Origin: Eubacteriales bacterium
GTDB lineage: Bacteria; Bacillota; Clostridia; Peptostreptococcales; Anaerovoracaceae
DNA: 5,908 nucleotides
Direction of reading: 5' to 3'
Assembly: GCA_028702415.1 (NCBI GenBank)
Contig: JAQVOT010000076.1
Coordinates: forward strand, 1-5,908
The notes beneath the pieces were generated by a model. It was not told the DNA's origin, searched no databases, and saw only the letters and a list, made by a program, of their open reading frames with translations. The first letter of the stretch is position 1. Each line of letters starts with the position of its first letter. The translations under genes and the position numbers were made by a program. Below are positions 1 through 5,908 of this stretch, piece after piece.

Positions 1-500
1 CTGAAGGGTCCCCCTGATGCGGTCAGAATAATTCTTTTTATTGTATTATCCTGATTTCCCTGCAGTGCCTGGAATATAGCGCTGTGTTCACTGTCAACAG
101 GCAGCAGTTTAACACCCTTTCGTTTAACCGCTTCCATGACGATTTCTCCTCCCACAACCAGAGTCTCCTTATTGGCAAAGGCAATATCCTTCCCCGCCTC
201 AATGGCCTCCAGAGTGGGTTCCAGACCCCTCATTCCCATAAGAGAGTTCAGAACAATATCCGCCTCCTTCATGGTGGCAATATCAATTAAAGAATCACAG
301 TAATCCGAATGACGACTCATTTTTTCTGCAGCATAAACAGCAAGCGGATGGAATTCCTCCACTTGCTTTTCAAGAAGATCCGTGTTGGAGCCGCAGCTTA
401 ATGCAACGACTTCAAATTTGTCAGGATTCTGCCTGATGACATCAAGAGCCTGTGTTCCGATAGAACCGGTGCTCCCGAGTATTGCAATTCTCTTTTTCAT
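1..500 (-). CDS. dxr: 1-deoxy-D-xylulose 5-phosphate reductoisomerase, N-terminal part (cut by window edge)
   Basis: Dxr converts 1-deoxy-D-xylulose 5-phosphate to 2-C-methyl-D-erythritol 4-phosphate with NADPH and a divalent metal, the committed step of the MEP isoprenoid pathway in the cytosol. The first 166 residues are in the window, out of about 380-400 usual for the family. Visible motifs are the NADPH-binding loop GSTGSIG (residues 9-15), ANKETLV (109-115), the metal-site segment PVDSEHSAIFQ (134-144, with D136 and E138 the expected ligands) and TASGGPF (160-166) at the edge. The ATG at 498-500 follows an AGGAAG (503-508) and puts the nucleotide-binding strand at the normal N-terminus. 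It begins 17 bases after the cdsA stop, so it is very likely co-transcribed. The reading frame is open and intact to position 1; the substrate-binding and C-terminal domains lie outside. The identification is secure. Confidence 0.97.
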   Translation of the reverse strand, partial: MKKRIAILGSTGSIGTQALDVIRQNPDKFEVVALSCGSNTDLLEKQVEEFHPLAVYAAEKMSRHSDYCDSLIDIATMKEADIVLNSLMGMRGLEPTLEAIEAGKDIAFANKETLVVGGEIVMEAVKRKGVKLLPVDSEHSAIFQALQGNQDNTIKRIILTASGGPF

Positions 501-517
501 ATCTTCCTAAGCTACAT

Positions 518-1354
518 TTATGCGTATCCCATCACAAGCATTACGTAGAAATAAACTGTCGGTCCCGTAAACAAAACGCTGTCAAATCTATCCAGAATTC
601 CACCATGCCCAGGAATGAGATTTCCATAATCTTTGATTCCCATCTTGCGCTTGAATATCGAAGCTGTAAGGTCACCAAACATGGAAATAATGCTTGCAAT
701 GACTCCTATGATCAAACAGTGAGGCAGAAATGCTTTTGCAAAGAACAGCCCGAAGAGCCCACTGAGAATGACACTTCCAAGAATTCCTCCGATAGCTCCC
801 TCCCAGGTTTTTTTAGGGCTGATCTTAGGACAGAGCTTGTGCTTGCCCATTGTAACTCCGGCAAAGTATGCGCAGATATCTGTACCGAAGGCCGTAATAA
901 TTACAAGCCATACGAAGAGATTCATTTCGGTAAGTCCAAGTTCTCCCATGGTATAGCAGAAGAAACCCACATAGAATATCCCTGTTATGGTAACCATTGA
1001 ATCCTCGAGTTTCCTCTTTTCTATGCTGAACAGATATAAAAGGCATGCTAGAACAGTTCCGAAAATCCACAGATATATCCAATGCTCGGATCTGAATATG
1101 CTAATAAATGACATTGCCGTTTCACCGTCTTTTACCGCCAGATTTCTAAGCATTCCCAGCAGATACAGTGCCACTATTGAGCACACTGCGATGGGATAGC
1201 TGGGCTTTATCTCAAGTTCCTTAAATCCTCTGAAAAACTCATATGCAGCCATGAGACTGATCCCCAGGCATCCGGCATAGAGCACCCATCCGTTTAATAT
1301 TACAATTACGAGAAGCGGCAGCATGATAAGCCCCGACAATACTCTTGTCTTCAT
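518..1354 (-). CDS. cdsA: Phosphatidate cytidylyltransferase (CDP-diacylglycerol synthase)
   Basis: CdsA is an integral membrane enzyme that makes CDP-diacylglycerol from phosphatidic acid and CTP, the branch-point precursor of bacterial phospholipids. The 278-residue protein is of normal family length and very hydrophobic, with membrane segments at roughly residues 5-35, 52-70, 92-110, 120-137, 145-166, 186-210, 211-228 and 259-275. The diagnostic C-terminal CDP-transferase signature is complete: S232-I-F-K-R, K241-D242, PGHGG (248-252) and D255-R-F-D258, preceded by SPKKTWEG (179-186) and GDLT (227-230), which supply the expected metal- and substrate-binding residues. The ATG at 1352-1354 is supported by AGAGGTG (1362-1368) seven bases upstream. 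The gene lies 51 bases after uppS and 17 before dxr, its conserved place in this block. Nothing looks damaged. Confidence 0.97.
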   Translation of the reverse strand: MKTRVLSGLIMLPLLVIVILNGWVLYAGCLGISLMAAYEFFRGFKELEIKPSYPIAVCSIVALYLLGMLRNLAVKDGETAMSFISIFRSEHWIYLWIFGTVLACLLYLFSIEKRKLEDSMVTITGIFYVGFFCYTMGELGLTEMNLFVWLVIITAFGTDICAYFAGVTMGKHKLCPKISPKKTWEGAIGGILGSVILSGLFGLFFAKAFLPHCLIIGVIASIISMFGDLTASIFKRKMGIKDYGNLIPGHGGILDRFDSVLFTGPTVYFYVMLVMGYA

Positions 1355-1361
1355 ATTAATT

Positions 1362-1368
1362 CACCTCT
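1362..1368 (-). promoter_or_regulatory. Ribosome binding site of cdsA
   Basis: The minus strand reads AGAGGTG seven bases before the cdsA ATG. It is a good Shine-Dalgarno match and fixes the cdsA start. The rest of the 51-base uppS-cdsA gap shows no credible promoter or terminator. Confidence 0.7.
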
Positions 1369-1405
1369 GATTTCTTGCACTTTACCACTAGTTTTCCGGC
1401 TTATG

Positions 1406-2134
1406 TTACCGGCCTCCGAAGCGCCTATCACGAGATTGATACTCAGCAATGCATCGTTCATATTCTTCAGTACTGAAGTCCGGCCACAGAGCATCGCTAA
1501 ATACGAGTTCACTGTAAGCGGCCTGCCATAAGAGGAAATTTGAAAGTCTTTGCTCTCCGCTGGTTCTGATGATCAGTTCAGGATCGGGGCAGTCCGCATG
1601 CATGTTGCCTGTCCACAGGTATTCAGAAATGACATCCTCGGAGATGTCGGAGGGCTCGAGTTCACCGGCCTTAACCTTATGTGCAATAGTCTCTACGGAA
1701 CGCCTTATTTCATCTCTGGAACCATAGTTCAGAGCAATGTTGAACTGCAGTCCTTTGTTGTTTTTTGTGTCCTCTATGGTCTTTTCAAGGGCTTTTTTTG
1801 AGTCTTCCGGAATTGAACTGAAGTCTCCCAGAATCTTAACACACACATTGTTCTTGATAAGTTCTCTGAGATCACGATTCACGAATGTCACTAGAAGTTT
1901 GAATATGCCCCTCACCTCTTCCGTTGATCTTTTCCAGTTTTCTGTAGAAAAAGCGTACACTGTCAGGTGCTTAATGCCCAGTTTATCGGAATGATCAACG
2001 ATTTTTTTCATTGATTCCATTCCGGCTCTGTGACCTGCAACCCTAGGTACGCCATGTTCTTTGGCCCAGCGACCGTTACCATCCATGATGATGGCAACGT
2101 GCTGAGGCATTATTTCTTTTATCAGTCCGGTCAT
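1406..2134 (-). CDS. uppS: Undecaprenyl diphosphate synthase (cis-prenyltransferase)
   Basis: UppS adds isopentenyl diphosphate units in cis to farnesyl diphosphate, giving the C55 undecaprenyl diphosphate that becomes the lipid carrier for peptidoglycan and other wall polymers. The 242-residue protein matches family length. All conserved regions are present in order: IIMDGNGRWA (15-24, with D18 the expected catalytic Mg-binding aspartate), GHRAG (34-38), FSTENWKRS (62-70), LNYGSRDEI (135-143) and the C-terminal block from PELIIRTSGE (185-194) through RLSNFLLWQ (196-204) to WPDF (217-220). The ATG at 2132-2134 lies 7 bases after the frr stop. The nearest purine-rich stretch, GGAAG, is about 12 bases upstream and poorly placed, so translation may depend on ribosomes finishing frr. 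An in-frame ATG at residue 9 is possible but has no better ribosome site. The gene uses the isoprenoids whose synthesis Dxr starts. Confidence 0.98.
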   Translation of the reverse strand: MTGLIKEIMPQHVAIIMDGNGRWAKEHGVPRVAGHRAGMESMKKIVDHSDKLGIKHLTVYAFSTENWKRSTEEVRGIFKLLVTFVNRDLRELIKNNVCVKILGDFSSIPEDSKKALEKTIEDTKNNKGLQFNIALNYGSRDEIRRSVETIAHKVKAGELEPSDISEDVISEYLWTGNMHADCPDPELIIRTSGEQRLSNFLLWQAAYSELVFSDALWPDFSTEEYERCIAEYQSRDRRFGGR

Positions 2135-2141
2135 GATTTCA

Positions 2142-2699
2142 TTATACTTCCATAATTTCTTTTTCTTTATCTGCTATTATTTTGTCGATTTCCTTGATTC
2201 CCTTATCGGTAAGCTTCTGGATTTCATCAAGGGTGCTCTTGACATCATCTTCAGTGTATTCTCCGTCTTTCTCAAGTTTTTTCACCTTTTCATTGGCGTC
2301 TCTTCTGAGATTTCTTACCGCAATCTTTGTCTCTTCCCCCATGTGTTTCACAGTTTTTGTGAGCTCTTTTCTTCTTTCTTCAGTTACCTGAGGAATCTGC
2401 AGTCTTATAACCTTACCGTCATTAGCCGGATTGATTCCGATATTAGCAATATTGATTGCCTTCTCGATTTCAGAAATACTCTTAGGATCAAATGGTGTGA
2501 TCAAAAGAGTTCTTGGTTCAGGAACACTGATGTTTGCCAGTGCCTTAAGGGGTGTTGGGGTTCCATAATATTGAACCATTACCTTGTCAACCAATGCAGC
2601 GTTTGCTCTGCCGGCTCTTACTGTTGCCATCTCTTCCTTGAGCATGGTTTGGCTCTTGCCTATTTTCTCTTCTAAAACTTCTATATTGAATTCGCTCAT
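2142..2699 (-). CDS. frr: Ribosome recycling factor
   Basis: RRF works with EF-G to split the post-termination ribosome into subunits so they can start again. The 185-residue length is exactly typical. Family signatures are VRAGRAN (27-33), YYGTPTPL (44-51), [10 protein letters not shown] (63-72), [13 protein letters not shown] (88-100), IPQVTEERR (102-110) and the basic helix [14 protein letters not shown] (128-141), which carries R132, the arginine known to be important in this family. The pattern fits the tRNA-like fold: a three-helix bundle from both ends of the chain with a beta/alpha domain inserted at about 31-104. The ATG is preceded by GGAGGT at ideal spacing. It lies 33 bases after pyrH and 7 before uppS, the standard order in Firmicutes and many other bacteria. 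No anomaly is seen. Confidence 0.98.
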   Translation of the reverse strand: MSEFNIEVLEEKIGKSQTMLKEEMATVRAGRANAALVDKVMVQYYGTPTPLKALANISVPEPRTLLITPFDPKSISEIEKAINIANIGINPANDGKVIRLQIPQVTEERRKELTKTVKHMGEETKIAVRNLRRDANEKVKKLEKDGEYTEDDVKSTLDEIQKLTDKGIKEIDKIIADKEKEIMEV

Positions 2700-2705
2700 T
2701 TTATT

Positions 2706-2711
2706 ACCTCC
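2706..2711 (-). promoter_or_regulatory. Strong ribosome binding site of frr
   Basis: The minus strand reads GGAGGT six bases before the frr ATG, the best Shine-Dalgarno match in the window. It fits a gene whose product is needed in large amounts. Confidence 0.8.
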
Positions 2712-2732
2712 ATTTTTTATTGATCATGAATC

Positions 2733-3437
2733 CTATTTCACAATTGTTCCGATGGGCTCACCCCGTATGGCTTTCATCATTCCATCCTCTTCAGCAAGAC
2801 CGAAAATGTGAATTGCTATTTTGTTATCTCTGCAGAGTGCAGCTGCTGTGCCATCTATTACTTTCAGATTCTTTTCAAGTACCTGGTCGTGTGTAAGTTC
2901 GCTGAACTTAATGGCATAGGGATCGGTTTCCGGATCCGCCGAATAAACAGCATCTATGCTCTTGGCCATGAGAATAACTTCTGCTTCGATCTCTGCGGCT
3001 CTAAGTGCTGCAGTGGTATCCGTAGAGAAAAACGGGCTCCCGGTTCCTGCTCCGAAGATCAATATCCTGCCACTCTCAAGGTGGGCCATGGCATTTCTTC
3101 TGTTGTATACTTCTGCCAGCTGACGCATCTCGATAGCGGTCTGAACCACACTGGGAACTCCTGCAGCCTCCAGGCCTTCCTGAAGTGACAGCGCATTCAT
3201 TACCGTTCCCATCATTCCGATATAATCGGCTGTGGTTCTATTCATTTCTTCGCTGCTTCTTCCTCTCCAGAAGTTTCCTCCTCCCACAACGACTGCAAGC
3301 TGTACTCCGGCATCAGCCACTTCTTTCAGCTGAAGAGCAGTTTTCTTAACCATTTCCCAGTTTATTCCGAAATGCTGGTCACCGGCCATGGCCTCGCCAC
3401 TGAGCTTAATAAGAACACGCTTATATTTGGGGCTCAT
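2733..3437 (-). CDS. pyrH: UMP kinase
   Basis: PyrH phosphorylates UMP to UDP with ATP, feeding all pyrimidine nucleotide synthesis; the bacterial enzyme is a hexamer of the amino-acid kinase fold and is unrelated to eukaryotic UMP/CMP kinases. The 234 residues are of usual length. Visible motifs are KLSGEA (11-16), [10 protein letters not shown] (50-59), [14 protein letters not shown] (70-83, with D71 in the UMP site) and [17 protein letters not shown] (131-147). The C-terminal part has AVYSADP (163-169), where many homologues have glycine at residue 163, then [11 protein letters not shown] (195-205) and GEPIGTIV (226-233). The ATG at 3435-3437 is set by AAGGAG six bases upstream. In many bacteria rpsB-tsf precedes pyrH; here larB does, 80 bases away, with a possible promoter in the gap. 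In related enzymes UTP inhibits and GTP activates; that regulation cannot be read from this sequence. Confidence 0.98.
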   Translation of the reverse strand: MSPKYKRVLIKLSGEAMAGDQHFGINWEMVKKTALQLKEVADAGVQLAVVVGGGNFWRGRSSEEMNRTTADYIGMMGTVMNALSLQEGLEAAGVPSVVQTAIEMRQLAEVYNRRNAMAHLESGRILIFGAGTGSPFFSTDTTAALRAAEIEAEVILMAKSIDAVYSADPETDPYAIKFSELTHDQVLEKNLKVIDGTAAALCRDNKIAIHIFGLAEEDGMMKAIRGEPIGTIVK

Positions 3438-3443
3438 AAATGA

Positions 3444-3449
3444 CTCCTT
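3444..3449 (-). promoter_or_regulatory. Ribosome binding site of pyrH
   Basis: The minus strand reads AAGGAG six bases before the pyrH ATG, a clear Shine-Dalgarno sequence that fixes the start codon. Confidence 0.75.
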
Positions 3450-3484
3450 TTCTTATGATTATTCTATTACAATACACTATGTGC

Positions 3485-3511
3485 AGTATAACATAAAATA
3501 CAATGACACAA
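3485..3511 (-). promoter_or_regulatory. Candidate promoter for the pyrH-frr-uppS-cdsA-dxr block
   Basis: Within the 80-base larB-pyrH gap the minus strand has TGTTATACT (3493-3485), an extended -10 element (TG-n-TATACT, five of six matches to TATAAT). A partial -35, TTGTGT (3511-3506), lies 15 bases upstream, shorter than the ideal 17, but extended -10 promoters tolerate weak -35 boxes. The predicted start near 3478 would leave a leader of about 40 bases carrying the pyrH ribosome site. The gap is AT-rich and is the longest in the window. This is a motif match only; AT-rich DNA gives such matches by chance. Confidence 0.42.
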
Positions 3512-3517
3512 AACGTA

Positions 3518-4303
3518 TTATTTCCGTGTCCGGCAGATTACGGATGCCATGTATCCGGCGCCAAAGCCGTTATCGATATTTACTACGGCAACACCGTTGG
3601 CACAGCTGTTCAACATGCTCAGCAGTGCTGATAATCCTTCAAAATTGGAACCGTATCCTATGCTTGTGGGAACAGCAATAACAGGATCGCTGACAAGGCC
3701 GCCAACGACGCTGGCTAAGGCCCCCTCCATCCCGGCTACCACTATTACAACATCCGCTGCGGAGATAAGATCCAGTTTATCCAATAGTCTGTGAATGCCT
3801 GCAACTCCCACATCAAAAATTCTGTCAACCTCATTCCCCAGAATTTCAGCAGTTACCGCCGCCTCCTCCGCCACAGGCATATCAGCTGTTCCTGCACTTA
3901 CAACAGCTATCCGGCCGGATCGTTTTACAGTACAATCCCCCTCCCGCCTATGTTCAGAATAGTGCTCTGCTTCCTGCTTCACTTCAATAATACGAGCCGT
4001 TTCATGATAGCAAGCCTGAGGAAGGGCTCTCTTCACAAATTCAAAATCTTCCCTGTTGGCTCTGGTACCCATTACTGTCCCATGTCTTGACAGTTCAGCG
4101 AAAATATCCCTTACCTGCTGGCTGGTTTTGCCTTCACAGAAAACAACTTCGGGAAACCCTGTGCGAATCTGCCTGTGATTGTCGAGATTTGCGAATCCAA
4201 GGTCTTTATAGGGCAGTTCCTTAAGGGCTGCGAAAGCTTCCTCTTCTGACATTTCCTCTGTTCTTACTTTATTGATAATATGTCGTATGTACTCTTCCTT
4301 CAT
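3518..4303 (-). CDS. larB: LarB, pyridinium-3,5-biscarboxylic acid mononucleotide synthase (nickel-pincer cofactor)
   Basis: LarB carboxylates the pyridine ring of nicotinic acid adenine dinucleotide and splits off AMP, the first step towards the nickel-pincer nucleotide cofactor of lactate racemase and related LarA-type epimerases; LarE and LarC then add sulfur and nickel. The 261-residue protein has the LarB N-terminal part with LPYKDLGFA (30-38) and [12 protein letters not shown] (49-60), and a C-terminal PurE-like (AIR carboxylase-fold) domain: [15 protein letters not shown] (134-148), [15 protein letters not shown] (188-202), AVPTSIGYG (210-218), MLNSC (230-234) and [10 protein letters not shown] (242-251). 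C234 probably corresponds to the catalytic cysteine described for the Lactobacillus enzyme, judged by distance from the C-terminus. The ATG lies 4 bases after the GTPase gene; the only AAGGA (4321-4325) is 17 bases away, so coupled translation is plausible. No larC, larE or larA is in the window. The N-terminal part argues against true PurE. Confidence 0.93.
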   Translation of the reverse strand: MKEEYIRHIINKVRTEEMSEEEAFAALKELPYKDLGFANLDNHRQIRTGFPEVVFCEGKTSQQVRDIFAELSRHGTVMGTRANREDFEFVKRALPQACYHETARIIEVKQEAEHYSEHRREGDCTVKRSGRIAVVSAGTADMPVAEEAAVTAEILGNEVDRIFDVGVAGIHRLLDKLDLISAADVVIVVAGMEGALASVVGGLVSDPVIAVPTSIGYGSNFEGLSALLSMLNSCANGVAVVNIDNGFGAGYMASVICRTRK

Positions 4304-4307
4304 TTTT

Positions 4308-5606
4308 TTATATTATATTTTCCTTAATCTGTCTGCTGTATTTTCTCATATCCCGGAGAAGAATGTTCAGATCTTCAATTCTGCGGGCAACTGTATATGC
4401 ATTTTCTTCCTTGTACATAAATATTGCGTTAAGGGTCTGTTCCAGCTCATCATAGGTATTAACAAGCTCTTCTCTGTACTCTCCGGCACTGAGAAATTCT
4501 GCAGCATCGGACCTGTCGACATAGTAAAAATATTCTATGCCAAACAGATCTCTTACCTTCATGGACAGAAAAGTCTTATCCTCATTAAGCCTGGCTCTGA
4601 GGTACTTCTTTGGTTTTCCTTCAGAGTCCTTATCCGGAATTTTCTCCGCCTCTTTTCTCTGCTGAAGAAGAAGTTCATTCATTTCGGCGAAACGCCTGTT
4701 GAAAACATTGGGAGCCATCTTAAGTACTTCCCGGTATGAATTGATCTGAGCGCTTGTGTTCTTAAGTATATCCAGAAGCTTAAGCCCAACAGACTGTCGC
4801 ATTATTTCCGCAGCCTTATTGAGCAGGTCCTCTCTTATCATCTCTGTTAGAACTTCAATTCCCAAGTTCTTTCTGGCGCTGATAGGGATCAGTTTTATTG
4901 CTTTTGCGTCCTCCTCGCCGGGATCCAGACCCATAATTTCACAGATAAGAGCATTGCAGTACTCCATATACTCCGCCAGATCCTCTTCATCCACAGTATC
5001 AATTTTGTTAACTGTGAAATAGAACTTACCTGCAAACCTGCGTACGCTTTTCAGAAAGTCCACTTCAATCTGATTTACAGGGCTATCCACGGAAAGCATG
5101 AAGATTACGCCGTCACTTTCTCTGGCAAAATCATATGCGGATTTGGAATTCTTCTCATGAACTGAACCAACTCCGGGAGTGTCGACCAGAACGAGACCTT
5201 CCTTAAGAAAATCCGATTCTGTCAGAATCTCCACCTCTGCCACCCCAAGCTCGTTTTCATGGTTCTCCTGCTCGCTGATATACTTATGAAGATCAGCAAC
5301 CGGAACATCTTCATAAAGACCGTTTTTGTAATATACCTTTGCTTTTTCTCCCCTTTCGCCTTTACCGTAGCGGATTCTTGTTACCGCGGCAGTGATTGGA
5401 ATTATGCCCGTTGGCAGGAGTTTCTTTCCCAAAATGCTGTTGACCATGGTGGTCTTTCCACGCTTGAACTGGCCTATTACCGCAATGGTAACACCCTTTT
5501 TCTCCAGTTTAAGTGCCAGTTCCTTCACCTGGGCTTCCTGAAGCCTGCATAATTCGTATTGTTCGAATGTCTTCTGAATTTTTTTTGTTATTTCTAGAAT
5601 ATCCAT
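4308..5606 (-). CDS. Short dynamin-family GTPase
   Basis: This 432-residue protein carries a complete dynamin-type GTPase domain: P-loop GQFKRGKT (45-52), switch I around PITAAVTRI (70-78, T72 the likely G2 residue), G3 DTPG (142-145), G4 NKID (200-203) and a G5-like ISAR (242-245). After about residue 260 it is helical and highly charged, consistent with a coiled-coil stalk, and ends at 432. Many bacterial dynamin-like proteins are longer (about 550 residues or more) and have a hydrophobic paddle or tip; no hydrophobic stretch of that kind is visible, so this may be a minimal or cytosolic form. Family members bind or remodel membranes, but its own role is unknown. I chose the ATG at 5604-5606 because GGAG (5612-5615) sits five bases upstream; an ATG at 5681 would overlap the preceding gene by 59 bases. 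The next gene, larB, starts 4 bases after the stop. Confidence 0.85.
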   Translation of the reverse strand: MDILEITKKIQKTFEQYELCRLQEAQVKELALKLEKKGVTIAVIGQFKRGKTTMVNSILGKKLLPTGIIPITAAVTRIRYGKGERGEKAKVYYKNGLYEDVPVADLHKYISEQENHENELGVAEVEILTESDFLKEGLVLVDTPGVGSVHEKNSKSAYDFARESDGVIFMLSVDSPVNQIEVDFLKSVRRFAGKFYFTVNKIDTVDEEDLAEYMEYCNALICEIMGLDPGEEDAKAIKLIPISARKNLGIEVLTEMIREDLLNKAAEIMRQSVGLKLLDILKNTSAQINSYREVLKMAPNVFNRRFAEMNELLLQQRKEAEKIPDKDSEGKPKKYLRARLNEDKTFLSMKVRDLFGIEYFYYVDRSDAAEFLSAGEYREELVNTYDELEQTLNAIFMYKEENAYTVARRIEDLNILLRDMRKYSRQIKENII

Positions 5607-5611
5607 ATTTT

Positions 5612-5615
5612 CTCC
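5612..5615 (-). promoter_or_regulatory. Ribosome binding site that decides the GTPase start
   Basis: The minus strand reads GGAG, followed by AAAAT and the ATG at 5604-5606. This favours the short start and leaves a 16-base gap to the upstream gene, in keeping with the other gene junctions. The farther in-frame ATG (5681) lies inside the cyclo-ligase gene. Confidence 0.7.
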
Positions 5616-5622
5616 GTGGTCA

Positions 5623-5907
5623 CTATCTGTAAATGCTTGTTTCACTGACAACATAGTCAGGCTTAACATCAAACTCCTCAACCGGAATTTCAGGCACCAC
5701 CTGGAGATCGTAACATGCGGCGATTGTCTTTACCTGAGGATGATTATGAACATACTTATCGTAGAACCCTCCACCATATCCTATTCGGTCACGCCAGGGT
5801 GTGAAAACTGCTCCCGGCATTACGATAAGCGTGTTCTCATCCGGTTCAAGCACTTCCCTGGATGTTGATTCTATAATGCTGTATGGTCCTGTTACTGTGA
5901 CGCCTTC
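5623..5907 (-). CDS. 5-formyltetrahydrofolate cyclo-ligase, C-terminal part (cut by window edge)
   Basis: The enzyme (5,10-methenyltetrahydrofolate synthetase) uses ATP to turn 5-formyltetrahydrofolate into 5,10-methenyltetrahydrofolate, returning a dead-end folate to one-carbon metabolism. The last 94 residues are present, about half of a usual 180-200 residue protein. The hallmark is the segment MPGAVF (residues 30-35 of the visible part) followed by RIGYGGGFYDKY (41-52), the glycine-rich substrate-binding signature of the family, and a typical ending with acidic DVKPDYVVSE before the TAG stop. The frame is open to the window edge; a GTG at 5851-5853 lies well inside the conserved region and is not the real start. 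It precedes the dynamin-like gene by 16 bases on the same strand, so the two probably share a transcript. The gene is named fau, ygfA or yqgN in different species, so no symbol is given. Confidence 0.92.
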   Translation of the reverse strand, partial: EGVTVTGPYSIIESTSREVLEPDENTLIVMPGAVFTPWRDRIGYGGGFYDKYVHNHPQVKTIAACYDLQVVPEIPVEEFDVKPDYVVSETSIYR

Positions 5908-5908
5908 T

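Noticed and set aside
482..1000. A 172-codon open frame on the plus strand opposite the 3' part of cdsA
   Set aside because: The opposite strand encodes a full CdsA with intact signatures. The plus-strand product is cysteine- and histidine-rich with no recognisable domain and no ribosome site.
1396..1412. Inverted repeat CCGG-9 bases-CCGG just after the uppS stop, as a possible terminator
   Set aside because: The stem is only 4 base pairs and is followed on the transcript by AAAACTAG rather than a run of T, so it does not fit an intrinsic terminator; cdsA continues directly afterwards.
1793..1799. A-AAA-AAA heptamer on the minus strand within uppS, as a -1 slippery site
   Set aside because: UppS is complete and of normal length in the zero frame, and no stimulatory structure or useful alternative product is evident.
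2133..2675. A 180-codon open frame on the plus strand opposite almost all of frr
   Set aside because: It mirrors the real frr gene. Its Phe/Ser/Leu-rich product is what the antisense of a Lys/Glu-rich gene gives; no family is recognisable.
3518..4303. Annotation of the larB gene as purE (phosphoribosylaminoimidazole carboxylase mutase)
   Set aside because: PurE is about 160-170 residues and lacks the N-terminal region with [12 protein letters not shown]; the neighbours are not purine genes. The LarB motifs fit along the full length.
5579..5586. Run of eight A on the minus strand near the GTPase start, as a programmed frameshift site
   Set aside because: The zero frame gives a continuous protein with all motifs, and no overlapping frame carries a meaningful product. 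A plain Lys-Lys-Ile stretch explains the run.
5607..5681. A 25-residue N-terminal extension of the GTPase starting at the ATG at 5681
   Set aside because: It would overlap the end of the cyclo-ligase gene, resembles no dynamin N-terminus, and the ATG at 5604-5606 has its own GGAG at good spacing.

Overview
The window reads as chromosomal housekeeping DNA from a Gram-positive, Clostridia-type bacterium (Firmicutes). A Lachnospiraceae-like relative is my best guess, from the protein flavour and from gene order; no rRNA or other phylogenetic marker is present to settle it. All recognisable genes lie on the minus strand, so transcription runs from position 5908 towards 1. No tRNA, rRNA, CRISPR array, insertion sequence, riboswitch or convincing intrinsic terminator was seen.

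In transcription order the genes are: the 3' end of a 5-formyltetrahydrofolate cyclo-ligase gene (right edge), a short dynamin-family GTPase, larB (nickel-pincer cofactor synthesis), then the conserved block pyrH - frr - uppS - cdsA - dxr, with dxr cut by the left edge. Gaps between genes are 16, 4, 80, 33, 7, 51 and 17 bases, so coding density is very high and no stretch over 300 bases lacks a gene. The only gap with room for a promoter is the 80 bases between larB and pyrH, where an extended -10 element is visible. The window may therefore hold two overlapping transcription units: an accessory-like upstream trio and the essential block.

The essential block links nucleotide supply (UMP kinase), ribosome recycling, the undecaprenyl lipid carrier for wall synthesis (UppS), CDP-diacylglycerol for phospholipids (CdsA) and the first committed step of the MEP isoprenoid pathway (Dxr), which makes the precursors that UppS uses. 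In many bacteria rpsB and tsf lie directly upstream of pyrH. Here that place is taken by larB and a dynamin-like GTPase, which is the main departure from the usual layout.

I found no clear evidence of a new biological system. The points most worth a second look are the unusually short dynamin-like protein with no visible membrane paddle, its 4-base junction with a larB that has no larC or larE in view, and the detachment of the pyrH block from rpsB-tsf.
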